A stretch of 64,000 bases of DNA. It comes from Casuarina equisetifolia (taxonomy: Eukaryota > Streptophyta > Magnoliopsida > Fagales > Casuarinaceae). Within the stretch, counting starts at the first letter, position 1. Each line of letters starts with the position of its first letter. Both the position numbers and the translations under genes were made by a program. The notes beneath the pieces are model-generated. The model was not told the origin of the DNA, ran no database searches, and worked only from the letters and a program-made list of their open reading frames with translations. Shown here piece by piece: positions 23,647 to 36,417 of the stretch. The stretch lies in NCBI GenBank assembly GCA_028551475.1, contig CM052359.1:2729583-2793582 (forward strand), given 5' to 3'.

Positions 23647-26244
23647 AGTTGTCGAAGTCCTTCACATGAATAGAGGAGAGGGAGAAACAAGTTATGCAAA
23701 CAACTCCCTGGTTCAGGTAAACTCAGAAACCCGCTCCCTTTTGCGTTCACAAACTTCATTCAGGGGATGGATGGGTCAAATCCCCTCATGAAATAGGTCT
23801 TGACGATGTTACTAGGCCTAAATATACTGTTCCTAAGTCATGCTGCAAGATAGTTTTGAATCGTGGCTTTGACACACTTGTGAGGACAGAATAAAGCCAA
23901 ATGACAATTAGTGCAGTTTCCACGAACGATACAAATGATTTTTTCACAGAGTCCATGTCTCTGTCTCTATCGTTGAATTGCTATTGTTATTTTCTTAACT
24001 CATGATCAAAACCATTAACGAAGATCAGTTATTTGTATGGACAGCAACAAGTAATATCATTGACCAGGCCAATTACAGAGGAAGCTTTAACTAATCTCTA
24101 CTGCAGCACCACGCCAAGGAGACTAGCCATAGCCGACCTGGGCTGTTCGTCTGGACCAAACACTCTCTTCCTGGCTTCTGAACTTATCAAGGTAGTGGAG
24201 AAGCTCTGCATAAAACTAGGTCATCAATCTCCTGAGTATCAAGTGTTCTTGAACGACCTTCCAGGGAACGACTTCAATACCATTTTCAGGTCGTTGCCTA
24301 GCTTTCTGAAGAAAATGAGCCAACAACTAGGGCCTGGCTCTCGTCCATGTTTCTTTTCAGGAGTTCCCGGTTCCTTCTACAGCAGGCTTTTCCCGAGCAG
24401 GAGCCTCCATTTTGTCCATTCTTCTTACAGCCTCCAGTGGTTATCTCAGGTTAACGGAAAAGCAAAAATATTAATAGGATTATTTGCGTTTTCAGGACAG
24501 ATGAGAGGTTATGGTATCACTATATGCCCTCAGAACGCAAAGTAATAAAACCTCATGTATCATTTTAACATTAACACAAATATATATAGAATATAACTTA
24601 GTAAGTTTAATTTTAAATTAAATGGTATTTCGATGTTTTATTCACGAACATAAGCCAAAGAGAAGCTTAAAGTCCTATTATGATGCATATGTTTATATAG
24701 ATAGCAACTAAATGGGTATACACACATATGAGAGAGACTGAAGTACGGAGTTAAGATAGAAAGAACAACTAAACAGAAATTTTCATATTTAAATGATCAA
24801 GAATAACTTTGTCATCATATTTATTTCAGACATAGAAACAAAAATGTTGATGCTAGGCAGGAAAACCATAGATAATAGCAATTCAATTTTTAAGGTAATG
24901 CTTGTGCTTGTAGAGAATTTCTTTTCCAAGAAAATCTGTTTCAATGGGTACTTATCTCACCTTAACTTTTTTTTTTTTATATGTTCAACTATTCAAGTCT
25001 TTTTTTCCTTTAAAATAGATTGAATAACATTTTGTTTACATAATAGTATTAGAATAAACCAATATATATTAATTATACTATTGTTTAGGTTCCTGAACGC
25101 TTGGAGAATAACAAAGGCAACATTTTCATAGCATCTACAAGCCCACCATGCATTGTTCAAGCTTACTATGAGCAATTTCAAAGAGATTTTTCAATCTTTT
25201 TGACATGTCGTGCGGAGGAATTAGTAACAGGAGGACGAATGGTTTTAACAACTTTGGGAAGAAGTAATGAAGATCCATATGGCAAAGAATGTTGTTGTAT
25301 TTGGGAGCTTTTGTCTATGGCACTTAAAGACATGGTTTTTGAGGTAAAGTATTACAAATTCAAGTTTGGGGACTCAAAATTAACTATAACACAAGGTTTC
25401 CCTTTTTTATTATTAATGATGGGCAATAGGATCAAAATAAATTGAGATGAGTTTGTTGGTAACTAATCAAATTCTTTGCTTTATTTCTTCAATTTCTCAT
25501 TCTTAATCAACAGAAGATTGATTTTTTATTCTAACCATTATTTTGTCTTCTACTTTTTTTTAGTGTATTTGATGATAGTGTATCCATTCCAGACGTAAGA
25601 ACATTATTTTTTGCTATTGACAAACCAATATTTTCCCATTCTCTATTATTTATTTGATGTCTTGTTGGTAGATGTCCTTGAAGGTTTTTCCCGTTGATAC
25701 ATTATTGAAAAGCTTGAAAGTTTGAGGCGTCAAATATCTTGAAGAATACCAATGACATTTGATGAATTATAGAGAATTGTCCATAGCATATTTATTGTGG
25801 GACATATATAGGATAATATCATCTCTCCAATTTGCATTAAATCTATTGTGTTAAAGCATATGTTGTCTAATATTTCAGGGTATTATAGAACAGGAAAAAA
25901 TGGAGTCCTTCAAGATTCCTCAATATATGCCATCTTCATCAGAAGTGAACGTAGAAGTTATAAAAGAGGGATCATTCTCCGTTGATTGTCTGAAGGTTTC
26001 TAAAGTCAATTGGAATGCTTATGACAATGATTTTAACTCATCTGATGGGTCTTCCGATGCTGGATACAATGTTGCAAAGTGCATGAGAGCTGTGGCTGAA
26101 CCCTTACTTGTCAATCATTTTGGAGATGCAATCATTGAAGAGGTTTTCTCCAGATACCAAAAAAATATTTCTAATTGTCTTTCGAAAGAGAAGAAGCAGT
26201 TTGTCAATGTGACGCTCTCCATGACCAAAAAGGAATTATCGTGA
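23642..26244 (+). CDS. SABATH methyltransferase, SAMT clade, copy 5 (complete)
   Basis: Exons are 23642-23716, 24045-24449, 25089-25343 and 25879-26244, giving 366 aa; introns are GT-AG, phase 0. Start MEVVEVLHMNRGEGE; Ser22 and Gln25 kept. [28 protein letters not shown] (Tyr153, Gln156, Trp157), CIWELL and [10 protein letters not shown] are all present. Two changes hit otherwise fixed glycines: the N-terminal MNGG is MNRG, and SFYGRLF is SFYSRLF next to the SAM-binding Ser-Phe. Activity may be altered. With copy 4 it forms a subgroup (GRSNEDPYGKECC; GRRSEDPCSKECC in copies 2 and 3). No stops are visible. The substrate is unknown. Confidence 0.92.
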
Positions 26245-26700
26245 TCAAGGTATCAAAAATATAGGGAAGTACTGAATGATCTCACGCATATGGTGAGTCA
26301 TGACAGGAGGAAGTAGATATCATAAAATCCATAAGGTTTTAGTACTTTACGTTGGTGGAATAATGGTCATTTCCCATGTCAATGACAATGTGTGGTTGCC
26401 TAGTAATTCAAGTTGTTGTATGCTTTTTTTTTCATGTACTATATTATTTGGTAAAATTTGATTTGGGATTGCTCCCATTGATTCCTAGTGTCTATTAACA
26501 TCCTCATCTGCCAAACTAATTAGGATGAAGAACGTTCAGAAATAATTGGGAATTTATTTGATGAGAACGCCAACTACAAGCACCTTTTTACTCTTTGTTT
26601 TCTCTCTTTTCTATCTCAACCAGCAATTCATTGAAACGAAATAAAATGAAATAGGATTAGCGGCATGTTCTTAGGGTCTTTCTAGGACTTTGTTGGATGG
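26245..26700. other. 3' flank of copy 5
   Basis: Non-coding. It resembles the 3' flank of copy 4 (ggtcatttccc, caatgtgtggttgcct, catgtactata). After about 26520 I see nothing recognisable. Confidence 0.5.
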
Positions 26701-26705
26701 GGCCG

Positions 26706-27124
26706 TGTTAGAGAAAGATCCAAGCTTTGAATCCTTGATAGCACACATACCAGCTTCTCCACTAGAACTCGCCACCTCCAGCCTCACTCGCCTACTCACC
26801 CGCCTTCTCACCGCATGCACAAGCCACGAGCTAGCCACATATGGATACATTTGATGACCTTGAAGAATGTGCCAAGCCAAAGATGTATCATGCCAACCTT
26901 ATCCTATCTTGTTACATCAGGAAGTGTGCCAACCTTATCTTTATGGTATCTTGTTACATTAGGAAGTGTGACAACTCTTCCTATAAATAAGACTTAAAGC
27001 ATTCTTGCACAGTCATCCAAAATCATTGTATTGAATTTCTTGTTTGTAAGATAATAACTCTCTTTACATTTTGGAATGACATATTGTTCTTCAAATATGT
27101 TGCGTTTCATATAAAGATATAACA
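26706..27124 (+). mobile_element. Solo LTR, small copia-like
   Basis: 419 bp with matching ends TGTTA and TAACA, a TATAAATA at about 26980 and a polyadenylation-like region after it. Flanks ggccg and ggacg agree at four of five positions, as expected of an aged target duplication. No internal region is present. It is a fossil; family beyond 'copia-like' is not determined. Confidence 0.55.
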
Positions 27125-27384
27125 GGACGTTTAAGCCTTGCGATTATGATTTTCAAATAATTTATGATGTCATTATGTTTACTTTATATTTATTTATATT
27201 TAAGTTGTTTTTACTAAATCTATTTCTCTCACTTATGTTTTTGCTCTAGAATTATTTGTTTTATGTTTTTGTTGTAAGCATGTTGCTTCCTTTGTTCAAT
27301 TTTTGCTCAAACTATTGAAGGTTCCAAACTCAAGTTAAACTCCGCTGCTACGTTGAGCAATACAACAAACTTTGATTTTCTTCA

Positions 27385-27870
27385 CCGTGCATGTAGGCCT
27401 GGGAGTAATTGCAGTAAAAGAGAGTAAGGTAGCTCAAGTCTCGCCTCTGTCGTCTTCTACCAAGAAGGACACTTTTCGCTACTCATATGGCTCTTGTAGG
27501 ATAACTACTGATAAAAGCGACCGCTCTCAGCAGCAGTAAACCCAATAGCAAGCAAGAAGATTGGTGTAAAGGGGCGAAACAGCGGGAAAGCCAATGTCTT
27601 TTTTTCGGTATTCTGGCTTGCTTGATTAGTCAGAAAAAAAAAAGTAGGCGAGGCATACGAAACGGGATAATAGGACGGTACCCTTTTTCTGTGAAGGAAG
27701 GAAGGAGGCCGTTTCAGCCCAACCCGATGAAGACGGGATTAAATCTATTCATCTATCTTATCCTCGCTTTACTTTTCTCGGAAAAGGTGGTCGTTCCCAT
27801 GAATCTTGATCTGCCCCCTGGCATTGGACGGGCGGTCGGTCAGCCAAGGTACACTGACTACCAACCCAAT
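27385..27870. other. Probable mitochondrial DNA insertion (NUMT)
   Basis: Base composition changes sharply here to a balanced GC content, with a style typical of plant mitochondrial genomes: short purine-rich runs such as aaagcgaccgctctcagca, ctttttttcggtattctggc and gaaggaaggaaggaggccg. It lies in AT-rich nuclear DNA with no link to the SABATH repeats. The open frame at 27622-27945 starts inside it and is not supported as a gene. This is judged from style only. Confidence 0.45.
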
Positions 27871-28625
27871 CTTTTAAGTTTGTCAAAGATTAAGGACTAC
27901 ATGTTTAAGCAAATGATTGAAAAACTCACAATTTTGATTGATTGACTTCATCAAATAGACTGGTACAAACAAAAAGACAACATACTTTTGCCGGTTTCTT
28001 CATGAAAGCGATACTAAAACATGTTTCTCAAAACTTAAACCTTCAATTGTTATCTCCATTTTTCAACGTTAACTCAAAATCAACAGCATAAAAGTGAGAT
28101 TTGAACGAGGATTTAGACAAAACAGTTTTAGCTTCAATCTAAAGTACAAGGCCCAAACCAAAACATGGGTAAGAAACCAAGGCTGATAGGTAAAATGATG
28201 ACTACCAAGAGATTGGAACTAATGCGTAGGCCATATCTAGCAAATCATTTCAAAGGCGACAAGGAAGACGATAAATTTTTCCTCTTGTTTGGGGCAACAA
28301 ATATGAAGATATATTTCAGATAAGATCATCTAACTGGCTAAGTTATACCGGCAGTAGCCTTGTTTCCAAAAGGAAAAAGGCTGAAACGAAAGTCTACACA
28401 CATCTTTGCTAACCACGATAAAAGAAATCAATAGCAAGTCCATTAAAAAACTTATGGATTCCAATATGTCAATCAATGGTCTCTCTCATTGTTTAATCAA
28501 GAACTTCAAGCACCTAATACAAGTATAGTCGTTTCACTTTATGTTTTGACAATTTGGTTCTTTCTTTTTACCAGAGAACTCACGAAACTACTAAGGCAAT
28601 AGTTGAAACGTTACATGTATTGTTA
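27871..28625. other. Unassigned intergenic DNA
   Basis: AT-rich, no open frame of note and no repeat that I could match inside the window. Confidence 0.4.
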
Positions 28626-30809
28626 CTAGCTGTTAGAAAAGTCCAAGCCCACATTACTAGAGAAGCCCAAGTCCAACGTCAGCTCCAATGACCTAAGTTT
28701 GACCCAAGACCCAATTTGTCACTCATAGTTGACCCCCGAATGACTCAACTCTTGTTCGTCGTTCCCTACAAAACCCTAGCCACTGGAGATCTACAATCAC
28801 CACTAAATCTAGCCAAACCCACTAAGATTTTCCTATAATTACTTCATTTCCATATTTGATTTATTGCAAAGTGTATAAATCAAGCTATTGTTTCATATTG
28901 TAATCATTGAGTGAATTATCAATAAAATATAAGTTTTTCAGCAATCCTTTCACCTTCTTCATCATCTCCAGCAACCTTTGGGTTCCAACAATCCTTTTAT
29001 GTTCCCTTTCTTTCATGGTATCTAAAGCCTAAGGCCTATGCGACCTAATTATAACCCTATGGCCAATTCGTCTCCCATGATTTACTCTCAATTGGCCCCT
29101 ACTCCTTTCCTTTTAATTATACCAACCACTTCTTCCTCTTTGGCTATGCCTTCTCCACACCCCATAAAGCAATTCAATGACTAATTATGTCATCTAAAAA
29201 TCCCAAATGACATTATTCCTCTTCTCCTCCTAACTTCTTCCAATTCTTGAAGAGATGGAGAAGGCCCCACCCAAAACCTTAATTTCTTCTACTGATGCCT
29301 ATGTTCCCAAGCCTAATTACAACATCTAGCTCATCCATAACCAAACAACACTTAACTACTTGTTGGCTACCTTGACAAATGTTGTGGTGACCCACCTCAT
29401 GATCTAAAGACCTTAGTTGAAGCCTAGGTTTTCTTACAACATATGTATATAGCTCAATCTTCTATGTAATACTTAGTGCTCTGCCTAAAACTCTAAACCA
29501 TCACAAAGGCAAAATGGTTGGTGACAAAATTCTTGAGCTAGGTCAAGGATATTCTCAATTGAGTCAAGATGATCAAAGAGAAGCTCTCTGATTCGAAGTA
29601 TGTTATGTAGGTTTTTCACAAGCTAGGGGAGGAGTTTGACACACTAGCCACCTCCATCTCTATCATTTTAGAGTTGAAGAATGGCCCATTAAGCTGTAAG
29701 GCCTTCCACAACCTTCTACTCACCCATAAAGGATGAAAGGACTATCATAAGCCCACCTTGGTGCAAGCCATTGCCTTTATGAGTTACTTTAATAGCTTTG
29801 CATCCCCCCTTTTTTCCTAAACTTGCAACTTGCCCTAACCCAATTTCCACATCCCATGAGCCAACCTATACAAGATGGGCTTTTAGACTCAACCCAACCT
29901 TCTAGATCTAACAATCTTGGGCCTTATAGGAATTGCCCATACTACCACCTCTATAGTTGCACAAACCATCATATCATGAACTATTGTGAACACTTTAACC
30001 CCAACTTCAACCCACCTACCTATTTAGCCTAACAACCATGCCCCACTTCCCCACCCCATGCCCATTATGCCCACCCCACTTATCCAACCCAAGCTCATTA
30101 CTCACCTTAGGCCCTATATGTCCAACTCCTTCCATTTGTCTCCTACTACAACCCACATCCACCATCACCCTCCTCTCTCAACCTTGCTTCACGGCATCTT
30201 GACTTTGGCACATCTAACCATATCATAGATTCCCTACCACCCTATCAAAAGTCACTCTCTACGTAGGCTCCTAATAGCTTATTGGGAGTGATGTTGTTTC
30301 TTTTCCTATCACTTATACAAGTACTCTTTGAACTCTTATTTAGTTATCTAATGTCTTAGTCATTCCTTTTATTACTAAAAATTTGTTATCCATTTCTAAA
30401 TTTTATTTCAATAATAATTCTTATTTTTGTTTTCTGCCACTTATTTTTAGTCCACCTCACATCACATGAGGTATATTATTCTCCACAACATCCTTGGTCA
30501 TGGTCTCTACTAAGTTTCCTCCTCTAGTGCTCTACCCCTACCTCATGATCTCACTGTCATCCATACTAGTCTTTTCCTGTTGTGGCATCATTAGCTTAAT
30601 CATCCTTCCTTTAATATGCTAATTTATCTTTTGAAGTTTACTAATACTAGTTTTTCATGATCATTGTCCCTTTCCTTATGTATGGTGTGTGCTCTTAGTA
30701 AAAGTCACTACTAGCCCCATCTCTCTACATCCTCTAGGTCATCTATCCCTTTTAATTTAGTCCATTTTGATGTATAAGGCACATCTCCTATTTAGTCTAT
30801 GAATAGAAA

Positions 30810-33600
30810 TAAACTTTTTTTTTTTGTAGAAACGTAAGTTTGCATTAATAAAAAATAGTGTATAAGAGAATATAAGCATACCTTAACATTACAAGAATTA
30901 TCAAAACTACGAAAAGATAGAGGTTGGAAGTCTCCAAATCTCACTCAAAATGACATTTATTTATGAGAATTTTATATTTTGGAATAAAAAGCTTTTTCTC
31001 GTATAATTTTCCTTACTTTAGCTAACAAGATTGGAATGTCATTTATTCTTTTTTGAAATCATCTTTTATTCTGTTATGCTCATATACAATAAATACAAAC
31101 TAAAAAGAATATCTTAAAAAGCTTTGCAACCAAATCTTTTCCTTTAATTATTCTAATCATCCATTATAGTTCTTCATTCCATCCTCCAATATGATGTTGA
31201 ATTCCATTATGAGTAAGGATAATCTTCCAAACCATCATTGTCTATGGATATTAAAAAAAAAAGATGATTTCTATTTTCTACTTAAGATTGACGAAAGTCA
31301 TAATATGGGTTAACTAAAAGAAGTCATTGTACCATTCTTTCCGCTATAGAGAATCAATCTTAACAAACCAGACATCCAATGAAGTTATGTTTTCAAACTC
31401 CATCAGTCTAAATTAGATCATACCAATCTATTTTTTCATTAACTAGTTGAAGGTCATGATAAATTTCTTCACAACAATAGGTAGACTTATAAAGAACTAA
31501 GGTAAGTATGGACCTTAGTTTAAGAAGACCTTTCTAACTCCATATCATGGAACCTTTGATATCAAGCTGTATTACTAAAGTTTTTTTACATTTTGTACTG
31601 TAGATCCATTTACTCCATAATAAAGTTTTTGAAAAATTAATAAGATTTCAAAGTATACATTCCAAAAGAGCTTTATTCCAAAGACTAAGATTTGCTAACC
31701 TCAATCCTCCTTTCTTCCTTGGTGAGCAAACAATTTGCCAAACCATTTTGTGAAAGCATTGTGTATCTATACTACCTACCCATGGGAAGGTCATGATTTT
31801 TTTCTCAATCTCATAAATAGTTTGCTTTGGTAATAAGAAAATTTACATCTAAAATGTACATGTAGAAATTAGAACTAATTTTTCCCATTGTAACCTTTTT
31901 GCAAAGCTAAGATGTTTCATTCTCCAACCTTTTATTTTCGCAAATATTTTACATGTTAGACCTTTGCAATCAGCATGAGTAAGTATCTTCATAATTAAAG
32001 GAACTCCATATATCAAACAAGGAATGTACCCATAGGGAAAAATGAATGGTCTAGGATAAAAAGTTATTCTTGTTCTAATAACCTTAAGATAAACATTTGG
32101 CACTAACTTAGGTTGTAATGTAAACCAATGAGTTTATCAAATTCCTCCAAAACTTTTACAGGATAAAGCATTAAGCTATATGTTCGGTGAAATTTAAAAA
32201 CAAGTAAACATGTCGAACAAGTAATATAATGATGAGAAAGATATCGTCCCATAAAAATTAGTGATTAGTATACTAACTAATTACTAACAATGAACAACTC
32301 CTAAAATTTATCTAGCAAATCAAATTGATAAATAATAAATTAACTAACTAAGTCTAAGAAAAATAAATACAGGAAATATGTTAGAGCATCTAATTTCACC
32401 ATAATTACTAGGTACTAATGTGATTATTTATGCTTGCAAGATGGATAATATCTATGTGATGGTGGAACTTCCTAATTTATTTACTATCCTATATCTAGGT
32501 ATAACAAACCTACTTAGTTCATTAATTCATTATATCCCTATATGTAAATTGAAACAAACCAAATGTATTATGATCTATAAATATTCTTAGTTTACACCGA
32601 AAGTCACACAAATAATATGGTATGTGTCTATTCATATTTAATTTATGATTACAAATTATAATAAGCAACTACATATCATCTCATGTTAGTCTCAAACATA
32701 CAATTAGATCATTCAAGTGGTAGTTAATCACTTAAAAGCATTAAACACAGTAATATGCAATTTCACATAAATAAAATATATTCCAAAACATAACAATCAT
32801 AAGATTCATACTATCATAGTTAGGTTACATCGTAACTCTAACAAAAATAAACTAAATCATAAAGAAATAATGAGGAATAACAATAATAAGAAACAAATAA
32901 GGCGTCTTGAATATAAAAACAAGAAGCATGTCATCCTTTTTGTTTTCTATTTAAGAAAATCTTGAATTTTTGGCCTCTTTCTTAAGTTGTGCTCAATTTC
33001 CTCCTCCCCTTCTTTGGCCTTTTCTCTTTTGTTAAATAAAGTTTAGGTTTAAACCTATCTCCTATCCTAGTAGAAGTAGGATTTGGAGACCTAATACAAT
33101 TAGGTTTTGAACTCCTAATTTAATTAGGCTTTGAACTCCTAATATGATTAGATTTTCTAATTATTTAGAAAACTCAATAACAATAAAATCTTATAACAAT
33201 CATCCAAAGTCCAAGCCCAAGCCCAAGCCCATCTTGATCTTCTTGAGCTTGATATTTTGACCATATTTTGCCATATAATAAGCATCAGGTTCTCCATGCT
33301 TGTTCTTTTTTTCCATGCTTCCTTATTCTACAAAAACAAAGCAAATTTAAGTACATAAAGAGTAATTCAAATATTTTCTCATAAGCATTACATTTTTTAT
33401 TACCTAAAAATAGGTAAAATAACTCTATAAAAATAGAGTTATCATTATATCCCCATGGAAGAAAAAAAATCATCAAAAAAGCACAAATGAGTAATTTTTT
33501 TAAGATTGCATCACCAATGGAACTTAAAAGCTGATGTGGAGGTCTTTATAATAATAATTTTGTTAAATATCTCCATAACTAGTACAAATAAATATGGAAA
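30810..33600 (-). mobile_element. L1-type LINE fragment nested in the copia element
   Basis: Read on the minus strand, it shows late ORF2 in order: a THLC-FxDD reverse-transcriptase-like stretch (about 33450-33540), GVPLIMKILTHADCKGL then LSFAKRLQWEKL (about 31870-32040), a stretch matching PKKEGGLRLANLSLWNK (about 31690-31740), then the 3' tail to a T run at about 30810-30820 (the poly-A end). It is decayed with several stops. It is split by a solo LTR at 32181-33444. The right (5') edge is approximate. The 4.1, 9.2, 17.0 and 58.7 kb fragments share its 3' end. Confidence 0.75.
32181..33444 (-). mobile_element. Solo LTR, family L, copy 1 (inside the LINE)
   Basis: 1264 bp, ending in gttcggtgaaat on the left and atagagttatca on the right, closely matching 36418-37662. 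Flanks ctata (32176-32180) and ttata (33445-33449) agree at four of five positions. The LINE frame resumes on the other side. No internal region lies nearby, so it is a solo LTR, third level of nesting: copia, then LINE, then LTR. Fossil; superfamily not determined. Confidence 0.75.
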
Positions 33601-36417
33601 CAAAAATAAATATTATATCTATTTTATTGATTTTTTTATTTGGGAAAAAAATATTTTTTTATTCTCTTAATTCGATCACTTCTCTTCTTGCTCTAAATTT
33701 TTGAATATTTTTATTACATTTTATAACTTTGCAAAAACTTAGCTTCAACACAAATTATAGGTAGTTTAATGAGACAACATCCCAAAATTTATTTCTTCCA
33801 CCTTCTACATTTCTCTCCAATAACATGATATTTATTAATGGATCTCTTGCCATTGTGCTCCTTTCCAAAATGGTGCTACTAAATGCAAACACCATCATTG
33901 AAATTGAAATTGATCTTACTCTCCTAACTCAAGCTACGGTCCCCTCTTATTTTTTAGACTTTCCCTTTAAAACTATCATATACCTAATCAATCAACTATC
34001 AACTTTGGTTTTACCACTTATGAGTTTTTGATTGTGTAGTATTTCTTTACCTCAAGTTCTATGCTCTTCATAAACTAGCACTGCACTCCACCCCTTTGTC
34101 TTCTTAAGCTACTTTCTAGGTTATCAAGGTTATTAACACCACTGCCCTGACACCCAAACCTTCTTTATTGTTGTTGATGATATCTTCCATGATGAGATCT
34201 TTCCTTACAATACTTCTCATCTCTCCTTCTTATCAACATTTGAGCCTTTTATTATTCTCTCTCCTACCCTCATTGATTCTTTTCCCCACTACACCCTTAC
34301 TTACCCTTTCCCCTTACCACCAACAACTCTCAACAACTCCTCACCCTCTCCCTTTGACCTTGCTCCCACCCTCCCACTACCTACTACCCATGATCCTCCT
34401 TTACCCAACTTTACCACCATTACCAACTCTTTCACCCATCTCCTCAATGGCACCATCACCCTCTATATTATGACCCATGACCATATTTATGCTCTAACTA
34501 CCATTACTCACCCTTATCCTAAACCTACTTACTTTACCTAAGATATTTATGATCCTCAATGATAAGAGGCTATGACTATCAAATACTCATTTGCGATAAC
34601 ACTTGGATCTTGGTTCCTTTACCTTACCTTATTAGTTGTAAATGGGTTTACAAGGTTAAACTTTATGCTGCCGATTCTCTCAAGCGCTACAACGTGTACT
34701 TGGTGGGGAAGGTTTTCATTAGCATAAAGGCACTGACTTGATTAAGATTTTCAACCCCATTGTCAAATCAGTCATGGTTCACACTACTCTCTCTTACCTA
34801 CTCCCCTTGCTAGGTGATTCATCAACTTGATGTTTTCAATGCCTTCCTTCATAGTCATCTCTCTAAAGGTGTTTATATGGAGCAACTTCCATGGTTTGTC
34901 CATCCAACTCACCCTTCTCATGTGTGTTGTCTCTACCATTCTCTTTATGATCTAAAACAAGCCCCATGCACTTGGTACTAATGCCTCAGCGCATTCCTAA
35001 CATCCATTGACTTCACAATCTCTAAGGTGGATGCCTCTCTATTCACATGCCACACACTATAATAAAACATTATTCTTCTTATCTATATTAATGACATTAT
35101 TCTCATTGGTTCTCTATAGGCTCCTCTCTCAAAACTTATCCATGTCCTTCAAACTGAGTTTGTCATCAAAGATCTCAATCTCAATCCCATTCATTATTTT
35201 TTGGGGGTTGAGGTTCAACCAACCTTTATTGGTCTTCTTCTTCACCAAGCCATATTCACTCATAATATTTTCTCTTAAGCTAAGATGACTTGTGCTAAAG
35301 CAGTTTCCACACCTTACACCACCAACAAGCTTCTTTCAATCTGGAGTGGTGAAACTTTGTCAATCCTAGTTTATATCACAACATCGTTAGTGTTTTTGCA
35401 ATATCTCATGCTCACTTATCTAGATATTGCCTATGTAGTCAACATAGCATATCAATTTCTCCATCACCCAACCACTAATCATTGGAAAGCAATGAAGCAT
35501 ATCCTTTGCTATATGGCTACTACTCCCATATAGTCTTCTTCTTACTCATAGTCCAATCACCTTTCTTCATGCCTTTTCTTATGTTGGTTAGGTGGGCGAC
35601 CACGATGATTGTTGCTTCATTGGTAACTTTTATGTTTTTTTAGGTTGTAATCTTATCTTTTGGAGCTCTCACAAATAACGTATTGTGGCTTGTTCCAACA
35701 CTAAGGTTGAGTATAAATCTTTTTTAGATATCATCACCAAGCTTATGTGGATTGAGTACATCCTTTGCAACCTCTAAGCATTTCCTCTGCATCCACCAAC
35801 ATTCTGATGCAACAAATTCTTAGCCCTCTACCTAACAACCAATCATGTGTTCCATGCATGCACCAAGCATATTGAGAATGACTTTCACTTTACTCAAGAA
35901 CATCCCACATGCGATCAACTCAATCTCCAACTTATCTCCTTCATGGACTAGCCTACTAACATCTTCACCAAAGATCCCTCTTCTCAGTTGTTTTCACACT
36001 CTTTGCTCCAAGTTTATGGTCCAATATGCTCTTTGGCTTGTGAGAAAATGTTAGAGAAGCCCAAGTCCAACATCAAACTCTAGCAACCAAGTTTGACCCA
36101 ACATTGATCCGTCAATCACAAGTGACCCATGAACGACCTAACTCATGTTCATCATTCCCTGCAAAACCCTAGCTACCAAATATCTACAATCACACCAAAT
36201 ACGGCCAAATCCATGTAGATTTTCTTGTAGTTACTTCATTTGCATATTTGATTAATTGTGAAGTGTATAAATCTAGTTACTGTTTCATATTGTAATCATC
36301 TAGTGAATTATCAATAAAATAAAAATTTTCTAGCAACATTTTTCTCCTTTTTTATTGTCTCCGGCAACCTTAGGTTTTCAACGATCCTCTCATGTTCCCT
36401 TTCTTTCACTAACCACA

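Larger units (their letters stand above)
28631..36408 (+). mobile_element. Old Ty1/copia LTR retrotransposon, broken, with nested insertions
   Basis: The 5' LTR is 28631-29015 and the 3' LTR 36049-36408; both start tgttaga and end tttctttca. A primer-binding site like tggtatc follows the 5' LTR at 29016. Flanks ctagc and ctaac agree at four of five positions. In order, decayed gag with a zinc-knuckle-like part (about 29240-30020), integrase start (about 30570-30780), integrase end (about 34030-34230), reverse transcriptase (about 34560-35300) and RNase H (about 35300-35990) can be recognised. The middle is interrupted by an antisense LINE. LTRs differ at very roughly a fifth of positions and breaks are many, so it is an old fossil. 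Confidence 0.8.

Noticed and set aside
27622-27945. 107-codon frame as a nuclear gene
   Set aside because: It starts in the probable mitochondrial insert, runs into ordinary nuclear DNA and has no domain.
34168-34473. 101-codon Leu/Pro/Ser/Thr-rich frame as a gene
   Set aside because: It lies inside the decayed copia element and is low-complexity.
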